A stretch of DNA of 64,000 bases from the NCBI GenBank assembly GCA_019359045.1, contig JAHHIA010000007.1:248001-312000 (forward strand), written 5' to 3'. Source of the stretch: Scytolyngbya sp. HA4215-MV1. GTDB taxonomy: Bacteria > Cyanobacteriota > Cyanobacteriia > Leptolyngbyales > Leptolyngbyaceae. The translations under genes were made by a program, and so were the position numbers. The notes beneath the pieces are model-generated. The model was given only the letters and a program-made list of their open reading frames with translations. It did not search any database and was not told where the DNA came from. Below, piece by piece: positions 54,701 to 63,939 of the stretch (position 1 is the first letter of the stretch; each line of letters starts with the position of its first letter).

Positions 54701-57700
54701 GAAGTATCTATTGAATTGTCATCAAGACTGAGATCAAATCCTTCAAGCCCATTTTCCGCCGAGTGCAATTCGAGCAGTTCCATCTCTTCTGCACCCAGTG
54801 CCAAGCTCTCAAACGCCTCAGATGCCTGAGAAGCTTCATTCATCAGAACCTGTTCTTCACCAAACAAATCTCCCAAATCTTCTTCGGATGAGAAGTCCGA
54901 GATCCCAACTAAATTGCTGGAATCTAGCACCGAATCAGGTTGCATTGCCAGGGAAGGAGAATCCACTGAAGCGATCGCCTCTTCAGCAAAGAAATTATCT
55001 TCTAGGGAAGGAGAATCTGTTGAAGCGATCGCCTCCTCAGCAAAGAAATCATCTTCTAGGGAAGGAGAATCTACTAAAGCGATCGCCTCCTCAGCAAAGA
55101 AATTATCTTCTAGGGAAGGAGAATCCGTTGAAGCGATCGCCTCCTCAGCAAAGAAATCATCTTCTAGAGAAGGAGAATCTACTAAAGCGATCGCCTCCTC
55201 AGCAAAGAAATCATCTTCTAGAGAAGAAGAATCCATTGAAGCGATCGCCTCTTCAGCAAAGAAATTATCTTCTAGGGAAGGAGAATCCGTTGAAGCGATC
55301 GCCTCCTCAGCAAAGAAATCATCTTCTAGAGAAGGAGAATCTACTAAAGCGATCGCCTCCTCAGCAAAAAGATCATCAAGATCTCCCAAATCAGTTGATG
55401 AGCCATTAGTGATTTCCAAATAATCTTCAATTTCAGCGAATTCTGAAGAGTCTGACGTTACCATAGGAACTTCTGACGCAATCAAGTCACCTTCGGGAAA
55501 CAGAGCGTCTAGATCTTTTGCAAGAGCCTGGTCTGAAGAATCCATCGAATCGAAGGGCGGAGTCATCTCTGAGGAAAACGGATCCTGTGACAGATCGCCT
55601 GATTCAGCTGACAAGTTGGTTGAAAAGTCTAATGATTCCAACGCCTCCAATTCAGAATCTGCCATGGTAAACGACTCAAACTCTTCCATGTCTAATGACA
55701 GATTGTCATCCTCAACCGATGCGGAAGCAGGATCAAATAATGCATCCAGATTGTCGTCTTCCCCATCATTCAACGCCAAAGAACTTTCACTGACGTCCTC
55801 TTCATCCAAAACAAAATCCCCCATTGACTCTGACAGCCAATCGGAAGAAGCATCGCGATTTGATTGTTGAGTTTCATCTGGTTGATTCTCTTCAGACCAG
55901 AATTCTTGTGTCTCCGGTGTATTGGCTCGATCTCCTGCCTCATTCCAAGGATCAGGAACAGCACTCAATTTGGCATTTACGTGTTCATCTCCTAAGCCAA
56001 CGTCAGAGAGACCCAGCCCCTGAGTGCCTTCTTCCGATGCAAAAATATTATCCGAGACTAAATCAGTATCATTTAGGATCTCTGATGGAAATTCTGAAAA
56101 GCTGAGGGAATCACTCAAACCCAAATCTACTTCAGAACGACTGACATTTTCAGAGTTTTCTAGAAATTCCTCAAACAAGAGAGAATCGTCTAAGACTAAA
56201 TCAGCTTCTAAATCTGAAGTGTCCGCAGTAAGTTCTGAAACCACAAGAGAGTCATCTGAGTCCAAATCGGTCACAGAATCATTAATTTCGCCATTTAGCT
56301 CAAACACCAGGGAATCGTCTAAAGCATCGGCATCAGAAAGAGAAAGTTCTTCGATCGACGATTCATCAGAACTGGCTGAACCCAGAAGGTCTTCCATCTC
56401 CAGATCTGCGACTGCTTGATCCACCAGAGCATCAATCTCTGAATCTGTACTGGGTTCATCAATCAAGTTTTCGATGCCGATCTCATCAACCCGGGGATCG
56501 GCTGAAGCTTCAGAGTCCTCAAACAATTGGCTGTAATCTGTTTCATCTTCAGATAAGAGTTCGATGAGCGATTCATCGTCTTCCGGCATCGTAATTTCGG
56601 AAAAATCGAGGGACTGCCCTGACACGGTTTCACCAAATAGCTCACCGAAGCTAGAAGAATCCGCAGCACTAGACTCAACAAACTCATCTTCAGACAAATC
56701 AGGCGCATCCATTTCACTAGACAAGATGGCATCAGCCGATTCTATATCCCACGGATCGATAATCTCTCTCCCAATCTCAGAAGTTGAAGCAGTCAAGTCC
56801 ACTTCATCATCTGAAAACGATAAGTTTGATGGAATCAACGATTGATCGGATGAGTTGCTTGTAAGACTGACATCAGTCTCCGCCAAGTCATCATCGAACA
56901 ATTGACTCAAACCGCCCAACGCTTCTTCTTCAACGAGACTACTGACATCACCCAATCCGTCAAAGGAATCTATATCCTCTAAAACATTGGAAGCAATTTC
57001 CAAAGAGAATGCATCCATATCGGTCGTTGAAGAATCTATTTCTCCTGCCGTATCGTCATCCTGAAGACTATCGCCAAATAAATCAATTAAATCACCAGCA
57101 TCACTTCTAGTATCGCTTGCAGTTGGGTTATCCGCCTCAAACAAGAGATCCGCAAAATCGTTGCTGACATCGCCTAACTCAACAGGCGCATTGGCACTGG
57201 GAATTGACTCAGTTGCCATATCGGCAATAATTTCTTCTTCTTGCCAAGTACTTCCTAAATCAGGAACTTCTCCCTCAAACAAATCCGCTAGACTATTTAG
57301 CTCAGCCATTCCCACTTCAGGTCCGTTGTGGTCTAAAGCTTCTGGAACTTCTGCCAGAGGTTCCGAATTCAAGCCGTTGGGTAAACTGACCTCATTTACC
57401 GAAGGATCCAGGCTCCAGCTATCAAAGACTGAATCATCCCCTGCATCTGGGAGAGGTTCTTCCAAATGAAGTTCAAACAGATCATCTGCCGAACTCGTAA
57501 CGTCCTCATCAGCGAAGAGACTAGCAAGGTCAGCTTCGGCTGCGTCAATAATGGGAGATAACTGTGGAACCAGTTCTTGCAATTGCTCACATGCCAAAAT
57601 CTCGTCAAAGCGTCCCTCTAGGACAAGATCTTGGGCATGTTTAATATCTTTGATAATCAGAGGAGCCAGGGTGCGATAGTTGTTGTCTGGGTTAGAAATC

Positions 57701-58404
57701 GCTAGTCTTGCTATTTCTAGAAGTTGACACCATTGAGTCAGATTAAACTGATCTCCAATACTTTCCAGCCCACGGCAAATGTCTTGTAGCTGCTCACGAC
57801 ACCCAGGCTGATTCTCAGACTGTTTGAAGAGTTGGAGCATATCCCGTAATCGGGCTGGCACATCTCTTTGAAAGAGTAAAACCAACGCGCTTTCTTGTGG
57901 GGTTGCCTGAATATAGGTTGCATTCAGGTCTTCAGCAGCTTCAACAGCAGAGATCGGGACTGGCGCACTAGCTTCAACTTGGGCAACTAGGGATTGCAAA
58001 TGACGATCCAGTTCTCCAAACACTGGCTCAACATTTGCCATTTTCTGATTGGCAATGTCTTCAGTTAATCCAAAAGGTCCTTGAAGTTGCTCTAGGAGCT
58101 CTTGCAAAGCATCAAAGACGTTTAGAAATAAGGTTTCCAGCTTTTGGTCAACTTTAACAGTTGGATTTTCTTTGAGGATCTTAAAGTAATCTTCTAAACT
58201 ATGGGCAGTGCGCTGAATGCTATGGATGCCAAGCATCGCTGCCCCACCCTTAATCGAGTGTGCAGCTCGGAATACTTCATTTACCATTTCCGAGTCTGCG
58301 ATCGTACTTTGGAGACTCAGCAAACCTTGCTCGATAGTATTGAGGTGGTCTTTTGCCTCCTCAATGAAGTAGCCCATGATTCGCTGTTGTTGATCCGGCT
58401 GCAT
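51775..58404 (-). CDS. pilL: Giant hybrid CheA/PilL-type histidine kinase
   Basis: A 2209-residue kinase. An N-terminal Hpt domain has the phosphate-accepting His49 in AAHSIKGG. Residues about 300-1550 are acidic and Ser/Asp/Leu-rich, mostly without predicted fold, and include eight 18-residue tandem repeats at about 1010-1155. From about 1550 come the CheA dimer domain (RPRGLEQLMRVPVKHLDNLS), the ATP-binding domain (HLINNAIAHGIE, DDGAGVD, GRGVGMDVV), a CheW-like domain, and a receiver domain from about 2080 (VLIVDDSITVREL, phosphate-accepting Asp in VFCDIEMPRMDG). It is the last gene of a chemotaxis-type operon that probably drives type IV pili. Usual CheA/PilL proteins are far shorter. Confidence 0.93.
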   Translation of the reverse strand: MQPDQQQRIMGYFIEEAKDHLNTIEQGLLSLQSTIADSEMVNEVFRAAHSIKGGAAMLGIHSIQRTAHSLEDYFKILKENPTVKVDQKLETLFLNVFDALQELLEQLQGPFGLTEDIANQKMANVEPVFGELDRHLQSLVAQVEASAPVPISAVEAAEDLNATYIQATPQESALVLLFQRDVPARLRDMLQLFKQSENQPGCREQLQDICRGLESIGDQFNLTQWCQLLEIARLAISNPDNNYRTLAPLIIKDIKHAQDLVLEGRFDEILACEQLQELVPQLSPIIDAAEADLASLFADEDVTSSADDLFELHLEEPLPDAGDDSVFDSWSLDPSVNEVSLPNGLNSEPLAEVPEALDHNGPEVGMAELNSLADLFEGEVPDLGSTWQEEEIIADMATESIPSANAPVELGDVSNDFADLLFEADNPTASDTRSDAGDLIDLFGDSLQDDDTAGEIDSSTTDMDAFSLEIASNVLEDIDSFDGLGDVSSLVEEEALGGLSQLFDDDLAETDVSLTSNSSDQSLIPSNLSFSDDEVDLTASTSEIGREIIDPWDIESADAILSSEMDAPDLSEDEFVESSAADSSSFGELFGETVSGQSLDFSEITMPEDDESLIELLSEDETDYSQLFEDSEASADPRVDEIGIENLIDEPSTDSEIDALVDQAVADLEMEDLLGSASSDESSIEELSLSDADALDDSLVFELNGEINDSVTDLDSDDSLVVSELTADTSDLEADLVLDDSLLFEEFLENSENVSRSEVDLGLSDSLSFSEFPSEILNDTDLVSDNIFASEEGTQGLGLSDVGLGDEHVNAKLSAVPDPWNEAGDRANTPETQEFWSEENQPDETQQSNRDASSDWLSESMGDFVLDEEDVSESSLALNDGEDDNLDALFDPASASVEDDNLSLDMEEFESFTMADSELEALESLDFSTNLSAESGDLSQDPFSSEMTPPFDSMDSSDQALAKDLDALFPEGDLIASEVPMVTSDSSEFAEIEDYLEITNGSSTDLGDLDDLFAEEAIALVDSPSLEDDFFAEEAIASTDSPSLEDNFFAEEAIASMDSSSLEDDFFAEEAIALVDSPSLEDDFFAEEAIASTDSPSLEDNFFAEEAIALVDSPSLEDDFFAEEAIASTDSPSLEDNFFAEEAIASVDSPSLAMQPDSVLDSSNLVGISDFSSEEDLGDLFGEEQVLMNEASQASEAFESLALGAEEMELLELHSAENGLEGFDLSLDDNSIDTSGDLFDLELHSETLDDATDNLFESSADLDELLSDDLNPLTSFDSPGSTNYLEFGDDHSSDEGSPFSSEIEPDLEFLSSDGLEELNGLPDLDELLTEGMAPSADSLDNPGDLDELLRFDNDSADSFELTDNLLEAPLDFEVSGFETDSEESSSLENELLGLGEIEALGLGRENALDGYSLDVTDDFMAGIETPAPLEVGSSSQEWDLGNEFDDLDALLDSEPSGVSEPTLPEVVEASKISSATDDFADLEALLEEEISPSGTASGLVSVPVDEKAIDKPGSEFDDLDKLLEDANEKLGGSPAVKSVRGPSPRVNVRKTRPRGLEQLMRVPVKHLDNLSNLVGELVVNRNSLEQDQERLRQSLDNLLYQVQQLSDVGQRMQDLYERSLLESSLLASRQGHRSLFSRDLGTTSQPSSSSGGVEYDPLEMDRFTGFHSLSQEMIELIVRVRESASDIEFIVDETDQVTRMFRQVTTQLQEGLTRSRMIPFAQMADRLPRAVRDNAIKYKKQATLRVEGRETLIDKMILDQLTAPGGPLDHLINNAIAHGIEVPEIRQAAGKPPAGQITVSAFHQGNQTVISISDDGAGVDIDRVKAKAVEKGLITPAESRSMSRLDVYELLFHPGFSTKDQADDLAGRGVGMDVVLSSLGQIRGSISTDSSLGKGTTFTIRLPLTLSISKALCCISDRSRLAFPMDGVEDMLDIPRDRVQTNAEGQPCISWRDTLLPLRPLNELLTYNRHLSRGNVYGGNQEEDMISVVVLRSSGNFLALQVDQVLGEQEIVIKQLEGPVPKPVGVAGATVLGDGRIMPIADVLELIDLSMGRIRRDVSGTLWDQSGEQGIPEPPVSKSEPMVLIVDDSITVRELLSMTFNKVGYRVEQARDGQEAWEKLRSGLPCDIVFCDIEMPRMDGLELLSRIQKDPSLSHLPIAMLTSRGADRHRQMAASLGASGYFTKPYLEEALLDAAQRMLKGEVLLTNAP
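54950..55381. repeat. Eight 54-bp tandem repeats inside the cheA-like gene, each with one HIP1 site
   Basis: GCGATCGC occurs at 54971, 55025, 55079, 55133, 55187, 55241, 55295 and 55349, exactly 54 bases apart. On the coding (minus) strand each unit encodes the 18 residues FFAEEAIAx(V/T/M)DSPSLED(D/N); A-I-A covers the HIP1 site. The units differ slightly in two alternating types (LVDSPSLEDD and STDSPSLEDN), suggesting stepwise duplication. Because 54 is a multiple of 3, the other frames are open as well, which creates long false frames on the plus strand. Confidence 0.97.
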
Positions 58405-58530
58405 GGCAGTGTACCTGTCCTTTGCAAGTTACTCTGTTTTTTGGGGTGGGCTGAAAGAACTCATGCTGCAGATTGATTTAATCTAGCTGATTGCTGCACA
58501 ATTGACATCTCTGAATGATCGCCCCGATTT

Positions 58531-61392
58531 TTATGATTTGCCCCGATCAATTTGCTCGACACGGAATCGCTCGACAGAAGTCAACAAGTCCCGTGCAACA
58601 CCAACCAGATTTTGGAGGGAACCAGAGACTCGTTGAGCTTCTTGAGAGGTCTCCTGTGCGGTTAATTCAACCGACTGCATCACCTGAGCGACCGCTCGCG
58701 AGGTTTCAGTTTGTTCAACAGTATCCGCAGTAATAGAACGAACCAGAGTATCAATCCGGTTAGAGACCTGAATGATATCTTCAAGTGATCGTTTCGCTTG
58801 TTCCGCCAAGCGGGTTCCCTCAATCACCTGCTGCGTTCCTTCTTCCATGGCTGTCATTACAGAACCCGTCTCACTTTGAATTTGGAGTACGATCTGTTCA
58901 ATTTCTTTCGACGCTTTGGCTGCCCGATCGGCCAGCTGCCGCACCTCATCTGCAACGATAGCAAAGCCCCGTCCTGCCTCACCTGCCCTTGCTGCTTCAA
59001 TACTGGCATTCAACGCAAGCAAATTAGTCCGGGATGCAATTTGTGAAATCAACGCCACAATTTTGGAGATTTCTTGAGAGGATTCTGCCAAACGCTTTAC
59101 CTTACGGGTAGTTTCTGCCACAGTTTCTCGAATTTGCAGAATACCAGCCACTGTCCTTTCTACGGCCTCACCCCCCTTTAAAGCTGTACTGGATGCGGAA
59201 CGAGCAACCTCTTCCGCCTCACGGGCGCTTTCTGCTACCCGTTGAATCGAGTCAGTCATCACCTGTACAGAATTTAGGGTCACTGCTAACTCTTCGGCTT
59301 GTCGCAATGCGTCAGATGAGAGGCTGCGGGCAAACATTTCATTGTCCGTTGAGCCTTTACTGACCTGACGGGCAGCAACCTTAACCTGCTGTACAATTTC
59401 ACGCAGGTTCTGAATGGTTAGGTTGAAAGAATCGGCAACTGCACCCAGTACGTCAGCAGTTACTTCTGCTTGAACTGTCAAGTCACCTCTGGCTGCGCCT
59501 TCCACGTCGTCTAGCAAACGAATCACTTGGCGTTGCAAATCTTCTTTAGCCTGTTCTTGCTCTTCGGCTTTCCGTTGCGCCTCACTCGTGGTTGTTAGAA
59601 TGACCCGAGCCATTTGATTAAATCCTGTTGCCAGCCTGCCAAATTCATCTTCTGAGTAAACAGAAGCACGAGCGCTAAGATTGCCACGAGACACCGCATC
59701 AAACTGGGCTTGTAGATCGTCTGTAGTGCGCTTGATACGTTTAGCAGCAGTTTGCCCAACAGCGAGAGCAGTTAAGCCGCCTGCTGCACCAGCAACTAGT
59801 GCGGAAACTGCTCCGGTCAAACGAAGTTCTGACACTAATTCAGGCTTGTCCTGCTTACTAGCGTTGCCAGCAGCAAGAAACGTAACGACTGAAGCAGCGA
59901 TCGCCGCCACCACACCCGCTGAAATAGCAACATAAGTTGGTTTTGTGGTCAGAGGTGCGTTTTCTAGGGGTGCTAGCCAGTCTTGTTCAACCGTAGCAGT
60001 AGGTTCAATATTCGGACTATCAAGGGTTGCAAAAGTAGGGACTTGCTCAGAAGTGCTAGAGAGGCTAAAAACTTCATCATCTCGAAGCGTTGAGCGATCC
60101 CCTAAATCACTAAAATCATTCGCTGCCAGATCAGAGGGGAAGCCGTTGCTACCGCCAATCCCGCTATCCGACAGGCCAAACCCTGAGGTCACAGAAGGAC
60201 TGGTGAAGCCAGCAGAGCTCTCGGACAGATCAAAATCGGATAAGTTACCCAGATCGTCAAATTGTTCAAACTCGTCCTCGTCCAAAAAATCAACGCTACT
60301 GCGATCTCTAAATTCGCTCGACGAGCCTGAATTTTGACCAACTGCCCCACCGGAAGAAAAAGCATCTTGGTCAAAGGAATCCATATCAAAACTATCTTGG
60401 ATGCCATAACCTTGCTCTGGCTGAGAAACAAACGTATGCTCATCCTGCTCATACTGGCTTCCCCCAGCAAATTGTCCTAGATCGGGGTAGCGTCCCCCTA
60501 TAGATGGGTTTGAATCCTCTAACCCACCCCCTCCTCCCATAAAGAGCGTTTCATCTTCAGAAACGTAGCGACCAGCGTTATATCCAGAAGTAGGATAATG
60601 ATTTGCACCCTCTGCCGGTGAATTATTTGAAAAGGCATCTTCTGGCGCAAGAAAAGATTCGTAGTCCGAGGCAGCTTCGTCCGTCAAATCGGGCGATGCA
60701 AATACATCATTGAAATTATCTAAAGATGACGAAAAGTCATCTGTGGCAGGATTTTGGCTAGAAGTTGTGGGAAAGCCACCAGGGATAGTCTCGCCAAAAG
60801 CTTGATCGGAAAAACTGGAATCTTGAAATGCAAAAGGATCATCTGGTTGCCCAGAATTGGCAAAATCTATCGCGGAACCAGATTGAAGCGAATACTCATT
60901 ATTCTCAAATGGAGTGTCAAGCGATTGATAATCTTGAAATGAAGTTTGCTGCTCTCCAGAGAAATTATTAGCATTACCGAAATCCAGGTCTTCTGGAAAA
61001 TTTTCTGGAAAGTTTAAATTGTCGGCATTGTTTTCTGTAAAAGAACTAGACCTTTCATAATCTGGTTCATTTGCCAACCCTGCACTATGACTACCACCCG
61101 TAGAGATATCTGTCCCACTAAATTGTTTAGTGTAATCTAACCCTGTGTTGGCATAGTCAACAAAGTCGGGATCAGAGGTTAATTCCAGCACAGCTTCATA
61201 TTGCTCACGCGCGACATCATATTGCTGCAAACCATAGCAATAGATGTGCCCTCGCAATAACCGTGCACTGGGATCTTTGGAATATTCTTCAACTAAACGA
61301 TCAACGATCGCGGCAGCTTCCTCGTATCTGCCCTGCATATAGGCTTTTTCAGCCTGCTGATATTCCTGCGCGTAGTCAGTGCCTGATGCCAT
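58531..61392 (-). CDS. pilJ: PilJ-type methyl-accepting chemotaxis protein with a TPR-like start
   Basis: A 953-residue chemoreceptor. Residues 5-95 are TPR-like ([20 protein letters not shown], then [20 protein letters not shown]). Residues about 105-480 are acidic and rich in Ser/Asp/Phe/Gly, probably disordered. Two hydrophobic segments follow near 485-508 and 520-545, then HAMP-type sequence ([20 protein letters not shown]) and the signalling coiled coil with the tip [20 protein letters not shown]. There is no clear periplasmic ligand domain, so the sensory input may be cytoplasmic. An AGGAGG site lies 8 bases before the ATG. It is co-oriented with the CheW gene upstream and the CheA gene downstream (126-bp gap). 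Confidence 0.93.
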   Translation of the reverse strand: MASGTDYAQEYQQAEKAYMQGRYEEAAAIVDRLVEEYSKDPSARLLRGHIYCYGLQQYDVAREQYEAVLELTSDPDFVDYANTGLDYTKQFSGTDISTGGSHSAGLANEPDYERSSSFTENNADNLNFPENFPEDLDFGNANNFSGEQQTSFQDYQSLDTPFENNEYSLQSGSAIDFANSGQPDDPFAFQDSSFSDQAFGETIPGGFPTTSSQNPATDDFSSSLDNFNDVFASPDLTDEAASDYESFLAPEDAFSNNSPAEGANHYPTSGYNAGRYVSEDETLFMGGGGGLEDSNPSIGGRYPDLGQFAGGSQYEQDEHTFVSQPEQGYGIQDSFDMDSFDQDAFSSGGAVGQNSGSSSEFRDRSSVDFLDEDEFEQFDDLGNLSDFDLSESSAGFTSPSVTSGFGLSDSGIGGSNGFPSDLAANDFSDLGDRSTLRDDEVFSLSSTSEQVPTFATLDSPNIEPTATVEQDWLAPLENAPLTTKPTYVAISAGVVAAIAASVVTFLAAGNASKQDKPELVSELRLTGAVSALVAGAAGGLTALAVGQTAAKRIKRTTDDLQAQFDAVSRGNLSARASVYSEDEFGRLATGFNQMARVILTTTSEAQRKAEEQEQAKEDLQRQVIRLLDDVEGAARGDLTVQAEVTADVLGAVADSFNLTIQNLREIVQQVKVAARQVSKGSTDNEMFARSLSSDALRQAEELAVTLNSVQVMTDSIQRVAESAREAEEVARSASSTALKGGEAVERTVAGILQIRETVAETTRKVKRLAESSQEISKIVALISQIASRTNLLALNASIEAARAGEAGRGFAIVADEVRQLADRAAKASKEIEQIVLQIQSETGSVMTAMEEGTQQVIEGTRLAEQAKRSLEDIIQVSNRIDTLVRSITADTVEQTETSRAVAQVMQSVELTAQETSQEAQRVSGSLQNLVGVARDLLTSVERFRVEQIDRGKS

Positions 61393-61627
61393 TTGCCTCC
61401 TCCTGGCCTTGCCTATATGCTGCTCTGCTAGAAGTCATCCTGTCTTTATACCCTGGTTTCTCTAAGGATGAACACAAAAACTTTTTACCAGACAGATTTG
61501 CAACCTTCCGGTTATTTAAGAAGTCCTGATCTGAGAAGTTCTCGTCATTGACCATTGATAAGATTGCCACTCGTGGTGCATCAGCCGTTTGACTGAAAAT
61601 CGGTTTAAATTTGTCGGTTGAGCTCAT
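61376..61627 (-). CDS. Candidate ATGA-coupled small ORF between pilI and pilJ
   Basis: The stop of the CheW gene (TGA) overlaps an ATG (61625-61627) as ATGA, and an 83-codon frame runs to 61376, overlapping the start of the MCP gene by 17 bases. The product begins [20 protein letters not shown] and has a Lys/Ser-rich end. I recognise no family. The region also contains the ribosome site of the MCP gene. It could be a true small coupled protein, or just the operon spacer. Confidence 0.3.
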   Translation of the reverse strand: MSSTDKFKPIFSQTADAPRVAILSMVNDENFSDQDFLNNRKVANLSGKKFLCSSLEKPGYKDRMTSSRAAYRQGQEEANGIRH

Positions 61628-62154
61628 GCGACCCACCGTGCTGATTGAAGAATCTTAATCTGATCGAGCAAAAGAAGAACTTTATCTGCCCTTTCATCCA
61701 TTGCCCATTCGCCCCGTAAAAAAGGTTCCATCACATCCGGCACGTTAGTCGGTCGCTGGATCTCGTCAATATCTAACCAATCCATGCCAACAATGCGATC
61801 AACTGCGAGTCCCAACATAGTGTCTTGATCTTCCACGGCAATGACTGGAATCTCAGGTCTGTCCGTGTTGAGTGGCGAAATATCGCCTAAAAATTGCCCC
61901 AAGTCTGCAACCCAGACCACTCGTCCCCGAACATTTAGCGTTCCTAGAAGCAACGGAGACACGTTAGGAACCGGAGTAATCCGATCCGGGGAGGGCGAAA
62001 TTACTTCACGGATACCTGTTGCAGGCAAAGCAAATTCATTCCCTGAAGCAATATAGAACCGAAGATGTAACTCACCTTCGGGACTTTCCAACTCCTGGAA
62101 TTCTGGAGCTTGATCTTGCCCTCTACCCGTTAAAAAATCCGGATTCCCTACCAT
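61624..62154 (-). CDS. pilI: CheW-type adaptor protein (PilI)
   Basis: A 176-residue adaptor that links the receptor to the kinase. LHLRFYIASGNEFALPATGI, then REVISPSPDRITPVPNVSPLL and the canonical LGTLNVRGRVVWVADLG are typical, with VIAVEDQDTMLGLAVDRIVG following. It starts 11 bases after the response-regulator stop and ends at a TGA that overlaps a possible small frame. Part of the pilG-H-I-J-L operon. Confidence 0.94.
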   Translation of the reverse strand: MVGNPDFLTGRGQDQAPEFQELESPEGELHLRFYIASGNEFALPATGIREVISPSPDRITPVPNVSPLLLGTLNVRGRVVWVADLGQFLGDISPLNTDRPEIPVIAVEDQDTMLGLAVDRIVGMDWLDIDEIQRPTNVPDVMEPFLRGEWAMDERADKVLLLLDQIKILQSARWVA

Positions 62155-62165
62155 TACACTTATCC

Positions 62166-62531
62166 CTAACCTCGCAATAGTTGTTTCACCGTTCCGACCA
62201 ATTCAGTTGGCTGAAATGGTTTGGCAATGTAGGCATCTGCACCCTGTTTCATTCCCCAATAACGATCAAACTCTTCGCCTTTAGAAGAGCACATCACCAC
62301 TGGGACATTTTGAGTTTTAGGATCAGCCTTAAGGCGACGACAGACCTCATAGCCATTCATCCGAGGCATCACAATATCTAGAACAACGAGATCGGGGCAA
62401 TGTCCTTGAATCTGCTCCAGTGCTTCCACACCATCACTGGCTACAGTGACATTCAAACCACTGCCCTTGAGCAGGTCAGTGATCATCTCCCTCTGGGTGA
62501 CACTGTCTTCCACAACCAGAACTGTACTCAT
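62166..62531 (-). CDS. pilH: CheY-type response regulator (PilH)
   Basis: A 121-residue stand-alone receiver. MSTVLVVEDSVTQREMITDL has the acidic pair, the phosphate-accepting Asp lies in LVVLDIVMPRMNGYEVCR, and the conserved Thr/Ser and Lys are in PVVMCSSKGEEFDR and YIAKPFQPTEL. There is no output domain. The AGGAGG site is only about 2 bases from the ATG, unusually close, so initiation may use an alternative pairing. It is the second gene of the operon. Confidence 0.95.
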   Translation of the reverse strand: MSTVLVVEDSVTQREMITDLLKGSGLNVTVASDGVEALEQIQGHCPDLVVLDIVMPRMNGYEVCRRLKADPKTQNVPVVMCSSKGEEFDRYWGMKQGADAYIAKPFQPTELVGTVKQLLRG

Positions 62532-62640
62532 ACCCTCCTACCTAACCACTGGTTTAGACATCAACGGGACAGGCTCACTTTCGCTTGTTTACCAAATACC
62601 GTAATTTCTTTATGTAACAACCAAAGCTCCCAATCATCAA

Positions 62641-63939
62641 CTAAGCCGATGGTGTAGAGGGTGATTTGGCAACCTTGACTCCTAGCTCATCTTCTAACAC
62701 ATCTGACAACAATGGATTGCTTTGAAAGCTCTCAGGATTTCCCGACCCAACATGTTTCTCAACTAGCATAAGCAGTTCACTCTCCCCAAATGGTTTGGTG
62801 AGGTAATCAGTCGCCCCAACCATCCGGGCTTTGAGGCGATCGATAAATCCATCTTTACCCGTCAACATCACAATTGGAGTTTGGCGAAATGCAGTTGATT
62901 TTCGTAGCATGGCACAAATTTCGTAACCGTCCAGTTCTGGCATTGCGATATCGCAAAGGATCAGATCGGGTTTTAATTGAAAAACCAAACTTAAGGCTCT
63001 TAAGGGATTGTCGATCGCACTCACCTCATAACCGTGCTGACTCAAAACATTTTCTACCGCTTTACCGATTGACACACTATCATCTACACAAACAACTCGG
63101 GGAACCTTAGCCTGCTGAAATTTCTCAAACTCTCGCCTATTGTTCCCAATTTCTCCTGCATCAGGCAGTGAAAGATGAATGAGGCCCTGCTGTACATAAG
63201 GATAGATTGCCCTGGCAACAGTGAGAATATCTCGATTCAGATAGCGAGCGATTTGGCGAATTGAAGTCTTGCCATCTGTCCAGTATTCCAGGGTATTAAA
63301 AGTATGCGTTGGTAATACCTGCCCCAACTGAACAGCATCTGCAATCACTGGGCATTGTTCAGGCGACTGGATGTGAGGATGAAAATGATTCCATTCTTGT
63401 ACCTGCTTCATCACTTTGGTCACCAGAGGATTTATCTCTAGCGTTGTTAGTTGGGGAGCCAGAGCTGAGCCAATCTCAAAAATGAATGATCCTTGAACCA
63501 GACTGAGCAAATCGAACAGGGTCTCATGCACCATGTTATGGATAATGCTACGTCCCTGTTCAGGGGTTAGGGTATGATTTTCCAAAAGTGCCCAAAGATA
63601 GCCATATTCTGGTGCATTAACGGCAGCGATCGAAGACACCTTGAGATGTTGTAAAGCAGTGTCTATTTTGTAACGTCTGAGATAATCGCGTAAGCGGCTG
63701 AGATGCGTATCCGTTGTGTCTGCGGCGTAAATTATTTGACCATTCAAGAAAAAAACAATCCAAAACTGTCCCGTCAAAGAGCCAGAGCTTTTAACCTCAC
63801 GAGCAGCTATTTTGCTAGGAGTACCAAAGCTTCCCATTTGTGGCGCATAAGCTTCCACAAAAAGCTCACCAGTCCGCTGCCCCAACTCAATGAGCTGAAG
63901 GATGCTACGAATGTCAATCTCGTTTAACTTCCCCTGCAT
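62641..63939 (-). CDS. pilG: PatA/PilG-like response regulator with DUF4388 start
   Basis: A 432-residue protein. The N-terminal part (MQGKLNEIDIRSILQLIELG, then QRTGELFVEAY and FWIVFFLNGQIIYAADTTDT) is the DUF4388/PatA-N domain. A middle helical domain follows, with DGKTSIRQIARYLNRDILTV. The C-terminal receiver starts VPRVVCVDDSVSIGKAVENV, with the phosphate-accepting Asp in LILCDIAMPELDGYEIC. PatA-type proteins are best known from heterocyst patterning and from the tax/hmp/pil operons of phototaxis and hormogonia; the latter fits here. It is the first gene of the operon; the promoter should lie in 63940-64000 or beyond. Confidence 0.92.
   Translation of the reverse strand: MQGKLNEIDIRSILQLIELGQRTGELFVEAYAPQMGSFGTPSKIAAREVKSSGSLTGQFWIVFFLNGQIIYAADTTDTHLSRLRDYLRRYKIDTALQHLKVSSIAAVNAPEYGYLWALLENHTLTPEQGRSIIHNMVHETLFDLLSLVQGSFIFEIGSALAPQLTTLEINPLVTKVMKQVQEWNHFHPHIQSPEQCPVIADAVQLGQVLPTHTFNTLEYWTDGKTSIRQIARYLNRDILTVARAIYPYVQQGLIHLSLPDAGEIGNNRREFEKFQQAKVPRVVCVDDSVSIGKAVENVLSQHGYEVSAIDNPLRALSLVFQLKPDLILCDIAMPELDGYEICAMLRKSTAFRQTPIVMLTGKDGFIDRLKARMVGATDYLTKPFGESELLMLVEKHVGSGNPESFQSNPLLSDVLEDELGVKVAKSPSTPSA

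Noticed and set aside
54971-55356. Regularly spaced identical octamers taken as a CRISPR-like array
   Set aside because: The repeats are 54 bp without variable spacers, in frame inside a coding gene, and centred on HIP1.
54798-55423. Two long plus-strand open frames (203 and 169 codons) opposite the cheA-like gene
   Set aside because: They run through the 54-bp repeat, where all frames stay open because the period is a multiple of 3. The products are simple repeats without protein character.
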